From NCBI GenBank assembly GCA_025024175.1, contig QCXZ01000064.1, positions 5,518,001 to 5,582,000 on the forward strand: DNA of 64,000 bases, given 5' to 3'. How positions within the stretch are numbered: the stretch's first letter is position 1; each line of letters opens with the position of its first letter. The translations under genes and the position numbers were made by a program. Shown here one piece after another: positions 1 to 10,646 of the stretch. The notes beneath the pieces were generated by a model. That model worked only from the letters and a program-made list of their open reading frames with translations, was not told where the DNA came from and made no database searches. This stretch comes from Rhyzopertha dominica (Eukaryota > Arthropoda > Insecta > Coleoptera > Bostrichidae).

Positions 1-119
1 ACAATTATAGAAAGTGGAATAAATTTCAAAACTAGCAATGTTGAAAGATTGTTTATTTGATTCAGAAGACTTGCTTGCTCTAATGAGTATAAGATTTAAA
101 ACGCATATTTGGATTATCT

Positions 120-310
120 GCGACTTATACAGGGTGGACCACAAGTAACGGTACACAGTAAAATTACATGTTCTTTGAGCAAAAATATGAAGATTGAACC
201 AACACGTCAATTATGTAACAGTACCTATACGACATTTCAAGTTGTCATTGTCTTTTTTAAAATTTGGATGTGATTAAGCTTTGTATTTGTTAATATTTCG
301 TGGTTATTTT
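120..310 (+). repeat. TACAGGGTR-family repeat, one end
   Basis: The segment begins TACAGGGTGGACCACAAGTA and continues with a CACA..AAA.T.ACAT.TTCTTTG.GCAAAAATAT block. The same block starts the element at 35104, and related pieces lie at 15240-15360 (inverted), 19560-19650 and 40457-40560. Only one end is recognisable here. It is probably a fragment of a non-autonomous inverted-repeat element; no coding capacity is seen. Confidence 0.6.
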
Positions 311-514
311 CAGTTTTTAACAAATATTTAAAGTGAACATGTCAAGGTTTAATTTATTTTCTAATTAGGAAATAAGAGATATGGTTTGCATTTATTTTCA
401 ACAGGTTAACACCCAATTACAGAAAAATACCTCAGCTAACACGCTGTTTAACTTAAAAAATAATCTATGAAAGAAACATAATATGAAAATAAAATAAAGT
501 CTAACTAAAAGTTC

Positions 515-880
515 TCATCTATGGCATTCATTGTCGATCACTTGCCCAACAATAGAAGTGACCGAATCAAAGTGAATATCACAAGAATTAGAAATACGAT
601 TAAAATAAGAAAAGATTGATTGATGACCGAAGTGAAACATTTGTACATTGCTGCAATAGAAAGACGGTTGTTGTCGAGAGTTTATACGAGGTACAAGAAA
701 GTTAACCTTCTCAACCAACGAATTACAATTAATCCTATTATACAAATTATATAACATTTTGAGCACAGCACAAATACGACGAGTTTCTAATAAAATAAAC
801 TCGAATACATGCAACAAAGTTTGATGATCATATCCGCTAGGAGGATAATATCCTTGGATTGAGTAAAACATAAATTTAAT
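515..880 (-). mobile_element. Jockey-like LINE, RT C-terminal fragment
   Basis: A minus-strand reading frame of 118 codons resembles the C-terminal tail of jockey/CR1-type ORF2 proteins. It has the sequence pattern ETRR..A.LK.LY.L.N.I.C..L..K.NF.VPR.N.R...F, ending with a short residual tail. The same tail type recurs at 1046-1234 and, on the plus strand, at 37425-37580. No start of its own is expected; this is a truncated copy. The call rests on family resemblance from memory, not on a search. Confidence 0.6.
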
Positions 881-1045
881 TAAACCAGATCAAAACTGCA
901 TATTTATTTATTTAATTACACTGCTGTACAGGTTTGCACCCAACTACACAACAGGAGGGTAAAAGTTAATCAAAACATACAGACAAAAATAATCATACAA
1001 AAATTTCTTTTAAAGCAGTGATGCTATCACCAAAAACATCATAAT

Positions 1046-2200
1046 TTATACACCGGGAATTACATAGACACACACGTTATATAGTGGTGAACGCCTTTTT
1101 ATGTTCGTTCTGGCAGTTGGCAGAGAAAATGTGTGAGATGTTCTGGCAGACACTCTAGGTACAACAAAATTTAAGGAACCCAAAATTTCGGCACTATCAA
1201 GTAAATTGTTGACAATTTTGAATAGAAACACCAAAGGTGAAGGTTTCTTTTAGTCTGAAGACTCGAAATATCATGTTTCTCAAACAGATCGCTGTGACAA
1301 ACACCTGGAAGGGAAAGATGCCGTCGAGTTTAAAACTTAGTAGTTTTAGAAATTTTCGTTGAACATTTTCAATATAATTTGTATGTCGCATATAATACGG
1401 GGTCCAAACAACCGCTGCGTACTCCAATCTAGATCTAATAAATCTAATAAATGAGTAAAAAAAGCAGTTTTAATGTGTTATAACAGAAATCACAGAAATA
1501 AAGCCGTTTGTTTTACTGGCATTAAGGCACATTTTATGAATGTGTGGAATAAAAGATAACTTGCTATCGAAAGTTACGCCAAGATCGTTAAATGTATCGG
1601 GTCTAGACAGAGAAACACCCTTAAGACCGTAGTCATATATTATAGGTACAGATTTTAGTGTGAATGATAGAACGTTGCACTTAGCTATGTTCAAAGGCAG
1701 TCCGTTAGATCATATTCCAACTTAGAGCGAACAAGGGAAAAGTGTAATGTTTGCAAGTTACTCAATCGTCTGAGCTCTCTACAGTTTCTATGTATTATAG
1801 ATCCATAGGATTTGTAAGACGAATTGAGAGTGTTCAATATGTGACTGCAAAAGGTTAATTTGTGGTGAAAAATAACACCGAGGTCCCTGAACCCATCCAC
1901 CCTGTTCAAAACCATACCGTTAACATTATATTTAGATAATTAAGATCATTTTGGAGTAAAAGACAGTCATTTGCAGAAGGTATAGTATTGAATAGTTTAA
2001 GATCATCAGCAAAGATGAGGTTCAAACTTTTAAGTGAGTCAGGAAAATCCTTTATGTACATAACAAACAGAAGGGGGCCCAGATTCGATCCCTGCGAGAC
2101 TCCGGAAGTAGGAAAGAAGGGAATAGAAATGTAGTTCCCATAACGCACTCGTTTTTCTCTAAATGTCAGATATGAGTAAAAAAGGCTTACCAAAGAGGAA
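1046..2200 (-). mobile_element. Jockey-like LINE ORF2 relic, mosaic
   Basis: Read from 2200 downward, this encodes pieces of a non-LTR reverse transcriptase in several frames. The catalytic block comes first: GVSQGSNLGPLLF followed by the FADDLKLF motif (the YxDD-type box) at about 1980-2100. It is followed by two successive segments that both match the same downstream region (F.DLGV.F..KL.F..HI) at 1780-1915 and 1540-1620. Then come EYAAVVW.P at about 1410 and the C-terminal VVPR..AR..HTF..PTARTN block near 1100-1170. The duplicated DLGV block means two copies were merged or one was internally duplicated. Frameshifts make it inactive. Confidence 0.8.
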
Positions 2201-2229
2201 GAGAAGCCTTATATATAAGTGAGCTAAGG

Positions 2230-3300
2230 GGCGGTAGACCTTTCTTGGAGACAACAGTTTTGGCAGTATATTACTTAAAAACGCATCTCTAACGGCATTA
2301 TTTTTCCGCTTATCTAAAACTGCGTACCGTACATTTTAGAAGCTCGTAATAAGAGGTTTAATCACTCAAAGTCAAGTGAAAATGCTGTATATTTCTCTAC
2401 CCACTAAAAATAATTTTATGTGCCAAGAATATTACCTATTACAAAAAACGCCCTTCCACAACGTACGCCATCGTTTCAAACGTATTTGATAATGAAGGCA
2501 CGATACTTATTTATGCACATTGCCTACCCATGTCAGCTTAATGGAACTAAATGGAATTAGCTGCAAATTTCACGTAAAAAACATAACGTACCAAGGTGAA
2601 ATTAGAAAACAACTCATGGATTTATTCGTCCTTAGTTTTTCATTTGCAATCCAACGTCCAACTTGGCACGTGTCGCGTCTGATAAGCAAAGTGTTTGATA
2701 GCTAAACAACCTAGCGTAAGAACGTACTGAAAAAAAGTTATGAATGCTGCTGAATGCCATCGATGCGTGTCGTGTATTGCGCGCAGTTATTATGAAATTT
2801 GTTTCATCTTGGTACGATCGACTTCAATATCAATACAACGGATTACATCCGGGACTCTTGTATAGTTTGCATTATTTACAGTTAGTATCCTCTGGTAGCA
2901 GATCGAATTAGAAGATTGATATCTAGTTTGCTGTAAACAAAATTTAATTTGGTTGATGTTTTATGAATAAGCTATCAAAGTTTGGTATAGAAAAGTTAAT
3001 GTATGACAGAACTGTGAATTTTTGATAACGGAATGGCTGAGAAAAAGCCAAATTTTGACAAAAACGATTTAAGGTCAATTATTAAGTTTTGAAAGGGTTA
3101 ATTTCAACTGAACCTTGTGACGAAAGCAAAAGAAACATTTTTTTCATCTATTAGTAGAACATAACAACTTGGTTACTTGGTATGTTTCAAAATGTATTGT
3201 ATTCCCAGTTTCCTAAGGTTATATGGCCTCAATAAAGTTTAACTCCAATAATGAGGGATTACTTACTACTTGAGGTCCCTTTAGCAGATACTGAAACAGA
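2230..3300. other. No recognisable feature
   Basis: About 1.1 kb of AT-rich sequence without a convincing reading frame, RNA gene or repeat structure. A 61-codon plus-strand frame at 2520-2705 has no recognisable motif and is treated as chance. Confidence 0.5.
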
Positions 3301-3309
3301 AATCATAAA

Positions 3310-3560
3310 TCATTCCCAAAGACGGTGAAGAGGCATCGCTTCAGAACCGGACTTGCACATTATAATGTTATTATCACAAATGTTTTCGCAAAATTCACTG
3401 TCACTGTCCGAATCAGAATTTAAATCAATGATCAAACTGTTCACACTTGGAGACAGATATGAGTTTTCAACATTGATAACATGTTTTTCACAGTTTACCC
3501 ACTTTTCTTTCTTTTGCCGCGGTAAGGGGGTGTATTTAAACAGCAATTTATTGTACCATC
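3310..3560 (-). pseudogene. Tc1/mariner-type (DDE_3) transposase C-terminal relic
   Basis: The minus-strand frame reads W.NC.KHVINVE..YL....NSLIIDLNSDSDSDSE. This is the same pattern as the C-terminus of the transposase relic ending at 57780 (W.NS.WHVLDI...Y....VQELIIEVN.D.SSESDS). The rest of the element is not visible upstream. It is a small remnant of a transposase family that also occurs at 14.3 kb and 57 kb. Identification is by similarity between copies in this window plus memory of the family. Confidence 0.5.
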
Positions 3561-3599
3561 AGTAAGACCTTTTTCACAACTTCACGCGAATCCAACCAA

Positions 3600-4215
3600 A
3601 TTTAATTCAAAATCTAGATACAATTTTACTACAATTATCTGTATCTTTTATATGTTTAATGTTTCTTCGGCGTGTATGAATGTATGAAAACATTTAAAGT
3701 AATCAGACTACACGTTAACTATAACAATAGAACAAAGTGATTCGTATTCTCATATACAGTTATCGTTTACCTATGTCTTTAAAAGGAAAGATGCAATTAT
3801 ATTTCTTCTTCGAACACAACAACGCTGCAGTATTCCTCCATTTTTCAAGCTTCAAAACTTTTGATACTCGCTCAACTCACAACCATATAATAGCTACTTA
3901 TAAAGATCTTCCAAACGATGGAATAGTCGTTTATTACATTGTATTCATTTGGGATCAACATCTAATTCTTTTGAATGAAGACTTTTATTCTTAACACTCG
4001 AATGTAAAACTTTGAGAACAGCAGTAAAATATTTTAGCATGCTTCATTCAATAATGTGATTTATATACATTTAAAGAACATTCAATTGAAGTAAGATAAG
4101 TGTTTGCAGAGCAAGAAACCACAAAATAAGGTTCAGAACTGATGTACACAACATCAACGTTGGAATGAAATCACTTATTATAACTTATTACAACAGCGCA
4201 GCATCATACTGCTAT
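3600..4215. other. No recognisable feature
   Basis: AT-rich. An 85-codon plus-strand frame at 3737-3994 has no motif and no splice context that supports a gene. Confidence 0.4.
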
Positions 4216-4219
4216 ATTT

Positions 4220-4545
4220 CAGAGACCTTATAATGTAGCTTCGAGGCTAATAAATAAAATTAAAGCCTTCAAAGTTACACTAAACAGACACTTTTTGGCT
4301 GTACAGAAATAAAAAGTAAATTTTGAGTTTTTATTAGCTTTGCTTAAATTAACTTTTGCCTTTTTTATCTTTCTTTTTGCGGTAAGTATGTACTTCTCAT
4401 CTCTTTGTTGCATTGTAATTAATATGAACGTAAATATTATTTTATTTCTGTTACATTAACTTTGTCTATTGTATGCTGTCCCACGAAAATGAATTATGTA
4501 TGTATCTATGTGACAAATAAAGACTTTAAATTAATAATAATTTTC
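4220..4545 (+). mobile_element. LINE 3' end with AT-rich tail
   Basis: The plus strand reads an ORF2-like tail (IKAFKVTLNRHFLAVQK, stop) at about 4255-4310. After that comes an AT-rich 3' untranslated stretch ending TGTGACAAATAAAGACTTTA at about 4511-4530 and an AT-rich run. The AATAAA followed by a short A/T tail is typical of the 3' end of non-LTR retrotransposons. No target-site duplication was identified. Confidence 0.5.
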
Positions 4546-4724
4546 AAGAAATTGCAATTCTGATTGTAAGAATACATGTTTATTTTTATTGATCGTAATA
4601 ATTTGTTTCGAGAAAATATACAATTCATTTAAAACAATATAGTCAAGACTATAAAATTTCTTATTTTAAGATTAAGGACAAAATTTTTACTGGGCACCAA
4701 CTTTTGATGATGATGATTTTTTAC

Positions 4725-5420
4725 ACTGTAATAAGCTACATATCTTTAGTACTTGAACAGCATGGGTTTGTTAAAGGCCGGTCGACTGTTACCTACTTCA
4801 TAGAATTAACTGAATTTGTCTCTAAAGCTCTTGATAATCGTCTGCAGGTGGATGTTATTTACACCGATTTATCTAAAGCGTTTGATAAAGTTAATCACTG
4901 CATTTCACTTATGAAGCTAAATTCTTTTGGGTTATGCGTTAAATTGCTACACTTAATTAAATCTAATATGATAACCTTTGTGTTGAAAGTGATGTTGCAC
5001 AAGGATCGAACTTAGGTCCATTAATGTTTAAAATATATTTTAACGACGTGGCTACTTGTATTAAAACCCGCAACTTTATATTTGCATATGCCACACGTTA
5101 TGGAGACAAATAGAGACAAATTCAAATTGCTTCGAGTTACAAAATGATATTGAAAACTTAAGTTTGGTGTCAGAGAAATAAATTTGCTTTAAATATAGAT
5201 AAATGCCAAGTGACTTTCTTGACTGGGGTGTTCAAAAGTTACATTTGCTCCACATGTATTTAAAGTTACTAACTCTGCTTTAAAAAGGTTTCGTTATGAG
5301 AAATTAAATCGTATCACAGATCCATATTGTATTAAACTAATTTTTATGCATAAATTATAGACGAAGTTTGGAATACTGTTATATTGTTTGACATCCCCAC
5401 CATGAAGTACATGTTGTTAA
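4725..5420 (+). mobile_element. Jockey-like LINE reverse transcriptase relic
   Basis: In frame from about 4755 the sequence reads QHGFVKGRST, then DVIYTDLSKAFDKVNH (RT motif with the first catalytic Asp). After a frameshift it reads DVAQGSNLGPLMF near 4990-5030, and then FAYATR where the catalytic YADD/FADD box should be, so the active site is destroyed. NKFALNIDKCQVTF follows near 5180-5215. It is a degenerate copy of the same general LINE class seen on the opposite strand at 1-2.2 kb. Confidence 0.8.
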
Positions 5421-5559
5421 TATTTTTTACTTTAAGTCATTTGCTACATATCCTGCTGATCATTATATGATCAACATTATTATTATTATGTGTGGTTGGG
5501 CTACTTCGCATTGTTTTCCAAAATGTGGCAATTGCATCGTAAAATCGTTTCTCATTTCT

Positions 5560-5705
5560 TTCAAACAACCAACAAAGAACTTTAAAATGGCATGGAATAA
5601 GGAGCCAAAAAAGAACTGGAAAATGGAGTTAATTATACCAATACATAAAAAAGAAGACACAAAAGAATGTGGGGATTATAGAAGAACTGCACTGCTAATG
5701 TAGCT
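5560..5705 (+). mobile_element. LINE reverse transcriptase N-terminal fragment
   Basis: The plus-strand frame reads W..EPKKNWKMELIIPIHKKED....CGDYRR.ALL, which fits the start of the RT domain in non-LTR retrotransposons (usually W...I.PI.KKGD...C.NYR.I.LL). It differs from the RT at 4.7 kb and is followed by a stop at 5701. It is an isolated fragment. Confidence 0.6.
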
Positions 5706-5719
5706 GCAAAGGGGTAGGA

Positions 5720-6740
5720 AAGAATGAAAGGAGAAAGATTAAGAGAAAAACTGAAAACGCAAGTAGATGAAGCATAAATCGTGTGGATAAAAAGGCCAGT
5801 TAATTAAGATGTTGATTAACAAATTTGAAAGCTTGTGCCACAACCTAAGCACCAAGCTAAAAAAAACAAAACGTTTAACTAAAAGCAAAAAACCAACAGC
5901 CATATCGTAACTCTCATTTTTAACGCAAACTCATGCATACACATGGGTTTTACATTGTCAGTATGCGACCTACGACCCCAGTGTGACAGTGCAATTGCTA
6001 TGAATTGAATTTCAAATTCAGGACGATCATTTCCATGAAATGGACATCATAAATACGAAATACAGGACGTGCGTCCTGTGTTACGTCGGCTGCACTGTCG
6101 AAAACTCGACAACTTTCCGTCTACAGGCGAACCAGTGACAATCTTCATAATTTTCCACCCTTTTTAATCACAGTCATTTGACTTAATGGGCCGCCTGTGT
6201 GACTGACGCCAGGCCGGCTTTTTAATTGCGCCAGCAAATTGAGTATTTGACGTCAATAGTTTGAGGAACTATTCGTGTTGTTGTGGTAGCTACGCAATAG
6301 TAACTGCTTTGTCAATGTTTATAATTATTAAAAAATTAAAATTAGACATCTATATGTTGTTGCACCAGAAAAATTCTGCTAATACAGCTTTTGGTCTATT
6401 TAACTTTTTCTAATTTAAAAGACACTCAATCACAGGCCGCTGTAAAACTATTTGCCTTCCAGGCCGTTGTCGCACGCATTACAGGATCGTACCGTTACAT
6501 TGAAATTTAAGGAATAGATAAACAAAATGAAATAATAAATAAGTGTTATTTTTACATTTTAGATTTTTTTCAAATTAGATTTTGGTCACTTCAAAGAAAT
6601 TCACTGTGATCATGTATTTCATCAAGATGCCAAGTTGAATTTTTAACTCCGCCACCAGTCGTCCCCTGTAAAAATTTTCTTCTTTTATCACATGATAAAC
6701 ATGCACAGTTAGACTAACTATTTGCTCTAATTTTCGCAAT
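5720..6740. other. No recognisable feature
   Basis: No gene is supported. The stretch 5930-6300 is somewhat richer in GC than its surroundings but shows no long frame or terminal repeats. Confidence 0.4.
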
Positions 6741-6754
6741 TTCTTTTTTTTATA

Positions 6755-6970
6755 TGGTGCTATCACTAAATCTTGGTCTCCTAACAGAACTTTTTGTGGA
6801 GAAAGTAGTAAATCCACCTAATATGTCTCATTGTCGACCAATTGAAAAATATTGGGCTCCTTGCAAAAAGAAGATTTTGCTTTTAAATGGAGAAAGGCAA
6901 GTAGGAAGATTGCTGATGAAACTGTCAGTTTCGAGAAAGCCTCAGTTACTATGGCATTATGTTAAATAAA
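6755..6970 (+). pseudogene. Mariner-superfamily transposase C-terminal relic
   Basis: The frame contains FVEKVVNPPNM..CRPIEKYWAPCKKKI, corresponding to the NPPN.P..RPIE.FW block that carries the last acidic residue of the DDE/D triad in a mariner-type transposase family. The upstream catalytic region is not readable in one frame. This family differs from the Tc1-like relic at 9.3 kb and the DDE_3 relics at 14.3 and 57 kb. Confidence 0.6.
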
Positions 6971-7109
6971 ACTAAAAACTCAGAAAGTGTCTTTTCCTAT
7001 ATGTGTAATAACTTAAACAAAAAAAAGATCAAAAAAGAATATCCAGCCAAGACAAGTCTTATTTAACAAATACTCTCTTAAGAGTTTATATAGTTTGTAA
7101 CTGTGTGTG

Positions 7110-7640
7110 TTCTTTTTAAATGTGACTGACGACTATAAACGTCTAATTACTCGCGGTGAATTACATAAAAGTGAATGCCGGGAAACCCGTCTTCTCCAAG
7201 CAACAAGTGCAGAAAAGCGTTGTCTGAGGTCGAAAAGTGCGAAAACCGGGTCAAATCTAAGTCCGCGATGGTTCGTCCCGGCCTTCGCCGAGTGCTGCTC
7301 CTCATTGAAAAATCAAACAAAAACGACCACTGCGATCCATCCCGGAACCATCGAGTAGAATTGTCTGCACAACGGTGAGATGGAACGGCTTCGAGTTCAA
7401 CGCTCCCGATGCGGTCATTGCCTGGTGTATATCTTGTCAGTCGAGTATCCTCGAAGAGGGGCCACCTCCTTGGGCGAAGTTATGTAAAATTGCGCGCCGA
7501 CTCCTTTTACGCAAAAAAGAAAAACAATTCAGAAACTGGCACGAGCGGTATCGACAGCGATCTCGTTACCATAACGGTGTGCATAAGGCTAAGATGAAGA
7601 GATGCTACGGGGTGAACAGAGTAAAAGGGTGAAAACTAAA
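7110..7640. other. GC-richer unassigned segment
   Basis: This stretch is visibly richer in GC and CpG than its neighbours. On the plus strand it has overlapping open frames of 60-85 codons in several frames, e.g. 7107-7358 and 7375-7632. No motif, start context or splice sites single out one frame. It may be part of a retroelement or a decayed exon. I do not recognise it. Confidence 0.3.
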
Positions 7641-7785
7641 GGAAAACATGCTTTGTGGNACTTCTGACGTCGGCTTAGCTAGCAAGAAAATATTTAGATG
7701 GATAACTCGATTTCATTGTTATACACCGGGGAATACAACCATAGCTCCACCTTGAGTTTTTCTTGGCCAATTGCAAACGTATTTT

Positions 7786-9150
7786 AATGATAGATAGATA
7801 GATAGTATTTATTCACAACACTACAAAATGATAATTGTTCGTTGCATGTCACTACATTAACACTTAACTGTAAATAGACAAGATTTACAACTTTAGCAAA
7901 ATAAAGCTTTACATTACCATACACATTACATTACAACATGGGGCACTGTTCCTAAATTATATAGACATTTTTGATTCTAGGAATTCATTGATGGTATAAA
8001 AAACATTATCTTTTAAAAAAATTTTACAGTTGACTTGAACCGGTTGCGCTGCATGAGCTTCGTAGTGGTTTTGAGCTTGTTGTAGATCCTCAAATTCAGG
8101 CAATTCTTGTCCGAGGACACAAAATTGTACCTTGTAGTTATTAAAAGATTCGCTCCTCTTGTGTTGTAACCATGTAATTCACCGTGGGTTTGACGGTTAT
8201 TTAACTGGTGTATTTCAATTAAAGTTGAATAAATATACATAGCAGGTAAGGACATAATGCGAAGTTTGTGAAACCATGGTCTACAACTTTCGCGTTGTGA
8301 TAATCCTCCCAAAATCCTCACTGCTTTTTTTCTGAAGTTTGAACACCCTTATTGACTGAGATGAATTTCCTCAAAGAAGGATACCATAGCTGAGAAGACT
8401 GTGAATTAGTGCAAAATAAGTAGTAACTAAATTGTTGAAATTAAGTAATTTTTTAAGTTGTCGGAGTAAAAAGAGTTGGCTGGAGATTGTTCTGCACATC
8501 TCATCAATGTGATAATTCCATTTTAACCCATCATTAATTATCAATCCTAGAAGTTTTACGTTGTCCCCTTTTATATAACTGTTGTTAAACGAAAAGGTTA
8601 TTCTTTTAGTTTTATCTCTGTTTAACTTGAGAGAGTTACTATTGAACCACTCCTCTGATTTACTCAGTCCTTCTTCACATTTAATATTAATCTCATTACG
8701 GTTTTTTGAAGTGAAAAGTAAGGTTGCGTCATCCGCATATAATATGTTTTGAAGAGGTGATATATGGAGAGAGAAATCATTAATATTTATAATAAACAGT
8801 AATGGTCCAAGCAGCGAGCCTTGGGATACGCCGTAGTGTAATTTTCCGATTTTAGAAAGCTTGTTGTTTGCGTATACTATCTGCTTCCTATTCTGTAGAT
8901 ATGATTCAAAGAATTTTAACGGGATGCCTCTAATACCAAAAAGCTGGAGTTTCTGTAAAAGAATAGTGTGAGACACGCAGTCGAAGGCCCTACTTAGGTC
9001 ACAAAGCACCGCAGCCACTGTATGTCCCCCATCCAGACTTCCGACTATACGATCCACCACTTCCCGGAGAGCGCTGATTGTAGAACGGCCGCGTCTAAAA
9101 CCGAACTGCCTGTTGCTTAGTAAATTATATTTTTCAAAGAATCGGAGCAA
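7786..9150 (-). mobile_element. 5'-truncated LINE with (TATC)n tail
   Basis: Read on the minus strand, a 259-codon frame (9150-8371) gives a near-intact RT core. It has FGFRRGRST, DLSRAFDCV (first Asp), GVSQGSLLGPLLF and YADDATLL (catalytic pair). After a frameshift at about 8330-8370 the frame 8321-8013 gives the C-terminus (KAVRILGGLS.RESCRPWF, then YNTRG.NLL). The 3' end carries GTGAATAAATAC followed by a TATC tetranucleotide run at 7790-7805. The upstream endonuclease is missing, so the copy is dead on arrival. The tail type and C-terminus suggest a CR1/L2/jockey-group element rather than RTE. Its catalytic motifs are better preserved than those of the other LINEs here. Confidence 0.85.
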
Positions 9151-9296
9151 TCAATGTAACTTAGAAGATAACAGAAATAAAAATAATAGGAACTGGACTA
9201 GTTAAAGTAATATATTAATAATTTCCATAATTTAATGAAATAATTTCTAAACTTTGAGTGGTGGATAACCATAGCGCAACTTAAAAATACTTTTAG

Positions 9297-10205
9297 GTGG
9301 CTGTGATCGAACGTCAAACACACGTTTATAAATATTTTGTTCTTATTAATTGTCACTGTGTTGAAAAATTGCTTAAAGAATTAACCGGTCTGTCGCCAAT
9401 TATTTGCGAAACCCTGAACAGTATGGTGCAAACAAGAAAGGTGGCCCTAAGAAACAAAATTCGCCCACAGCTTCAAGAAGAATGCTTGCTACAGGGAGTA
9501 ACACTTTAAAAAGTCGAAAAAGAATTGCCCAAGGGTGCGGGTATGATGTTTCAAAATGTAGTAAAGGGGGGGGGGGTTCTAAAAAAAAGTGAACACAATG
9601 TACGCTGAAAACTAAGGAAATGTCTGTCACCATAAAANAGCCCGTTTTGAATATGAATCGAAATTGGGAAAATCTAAACCAAAACTTTACAATTAAACCT
9701 TGAATTAAACTATGTTATTAAAAAAAATCAGGTTATCCTTTCTGATNAAAAAAATTTAATCTTGATGGTCCAGATGGTTTCAATTCAAACTTTGGAGGTG
9801 GTACGCTAATGGTATGGGGTGCCTTTACAAAAGCAAGCGTTTTGACATTGGCTGGCTTATCCATCAACACGAATGAACAGTCGAGAGTGAATTTAAGTTC
9901 TTCAGACAAATTTAATGCCTTTTTTAAATAACAATTACGAACGAGATTTCATTTTCCAACGAGATAATGCGAGGATTCATGTCAGTAGAGAGACGATGGC
10001 TTGGTGTGCCAACCAAAATGTCGAATTGTTAGCGGCCCTCTTGTTCATCTGACATGAACCCAATTGAAAACCTTTGGGGTATTTTAATTCGGCGAGTATA
10101 TGCGAATAAGCGACAACAGGCCACCATAAATGAACTGAAAAATTCATTAGAAGAGATTTGAGCCAATTTGGAACCAAGAATATTAAATAATTTGGTTATT
10201 AATTA
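9297..10205 (+). pseudogene. Tc1-like transposase relic
   Basis: A DNA-transposon relic in broken frames. The N-terminal DNA-binding part lies around 9380-9590. Near 9755-9830 comes FNLDGPDGF followed by a GGGTLMVWGAF block. At about 9950-9985 the sequence still encodes FQRDNARIHVS (second Asp), and at 10055-10100 SDMNPIENLWGIL (third acidic residue), both requiring frame changes. This is the standard Tc1 (DD34E) order. In-frame stops, an N-rich patch at 9637-9747 and frameshifts show it is dead. Terminal inverted repeats were not identified. Confidence 0.75.
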
Positions 10206-10439
10206 TTAATTTTCGAATGTTTTGTTAAAATTTGTTCAATTCTGTGTGAAATTTAGATGGGGCTATAGTCGTGCACCAGTCTAATTTAATTTCTTTTAAT
10301 TAAAATACGAGAACGAATTGACTGAATAGTCTACTTTATTTGTTATTTTTTATTTTCGTTTCTTTTATCCCTCTTGTTAGTTACATTAATTTTAGGAAAA
10401 CACTACAAACTGACATATTCTTATAGCATTTACTTATTA

Positions 10440-10620
10440 CAAAAATGTGGAGACCGTGAAATGGGGTGGCTGTTTCACACCCACAAGAAGGTGACATCAA
10501 CGTAGAGGTTGTTGAAAAAGTCGAAATGGCGGAAGATGTTTTTGACAATAATGCTGAAAATGATGTACCCGAAGAGTAAAATCTCATTAAACGGAATCAT
10601 AATCATTTACACTGAAGCTA
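10440..10620 (+). other. Possible 5' part of a DDE_3 transposon
   Basis: The segment starts AATGTGGAGACC; a similar AATATGTGGAGACC lies at 56922 just upstream of the transposase relic at 57 kb. Both are followed by a Glu/Val/Pro-rich coding-like stretch. The matching downstream transposase sequence here resumes only at 14.2 kb, after the satellite array. The link is an inference from one short match. Confidence 0.3.
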
Positions 10621-10646
10621 AGCAAATGTACAAAGAAATAAAAAAT

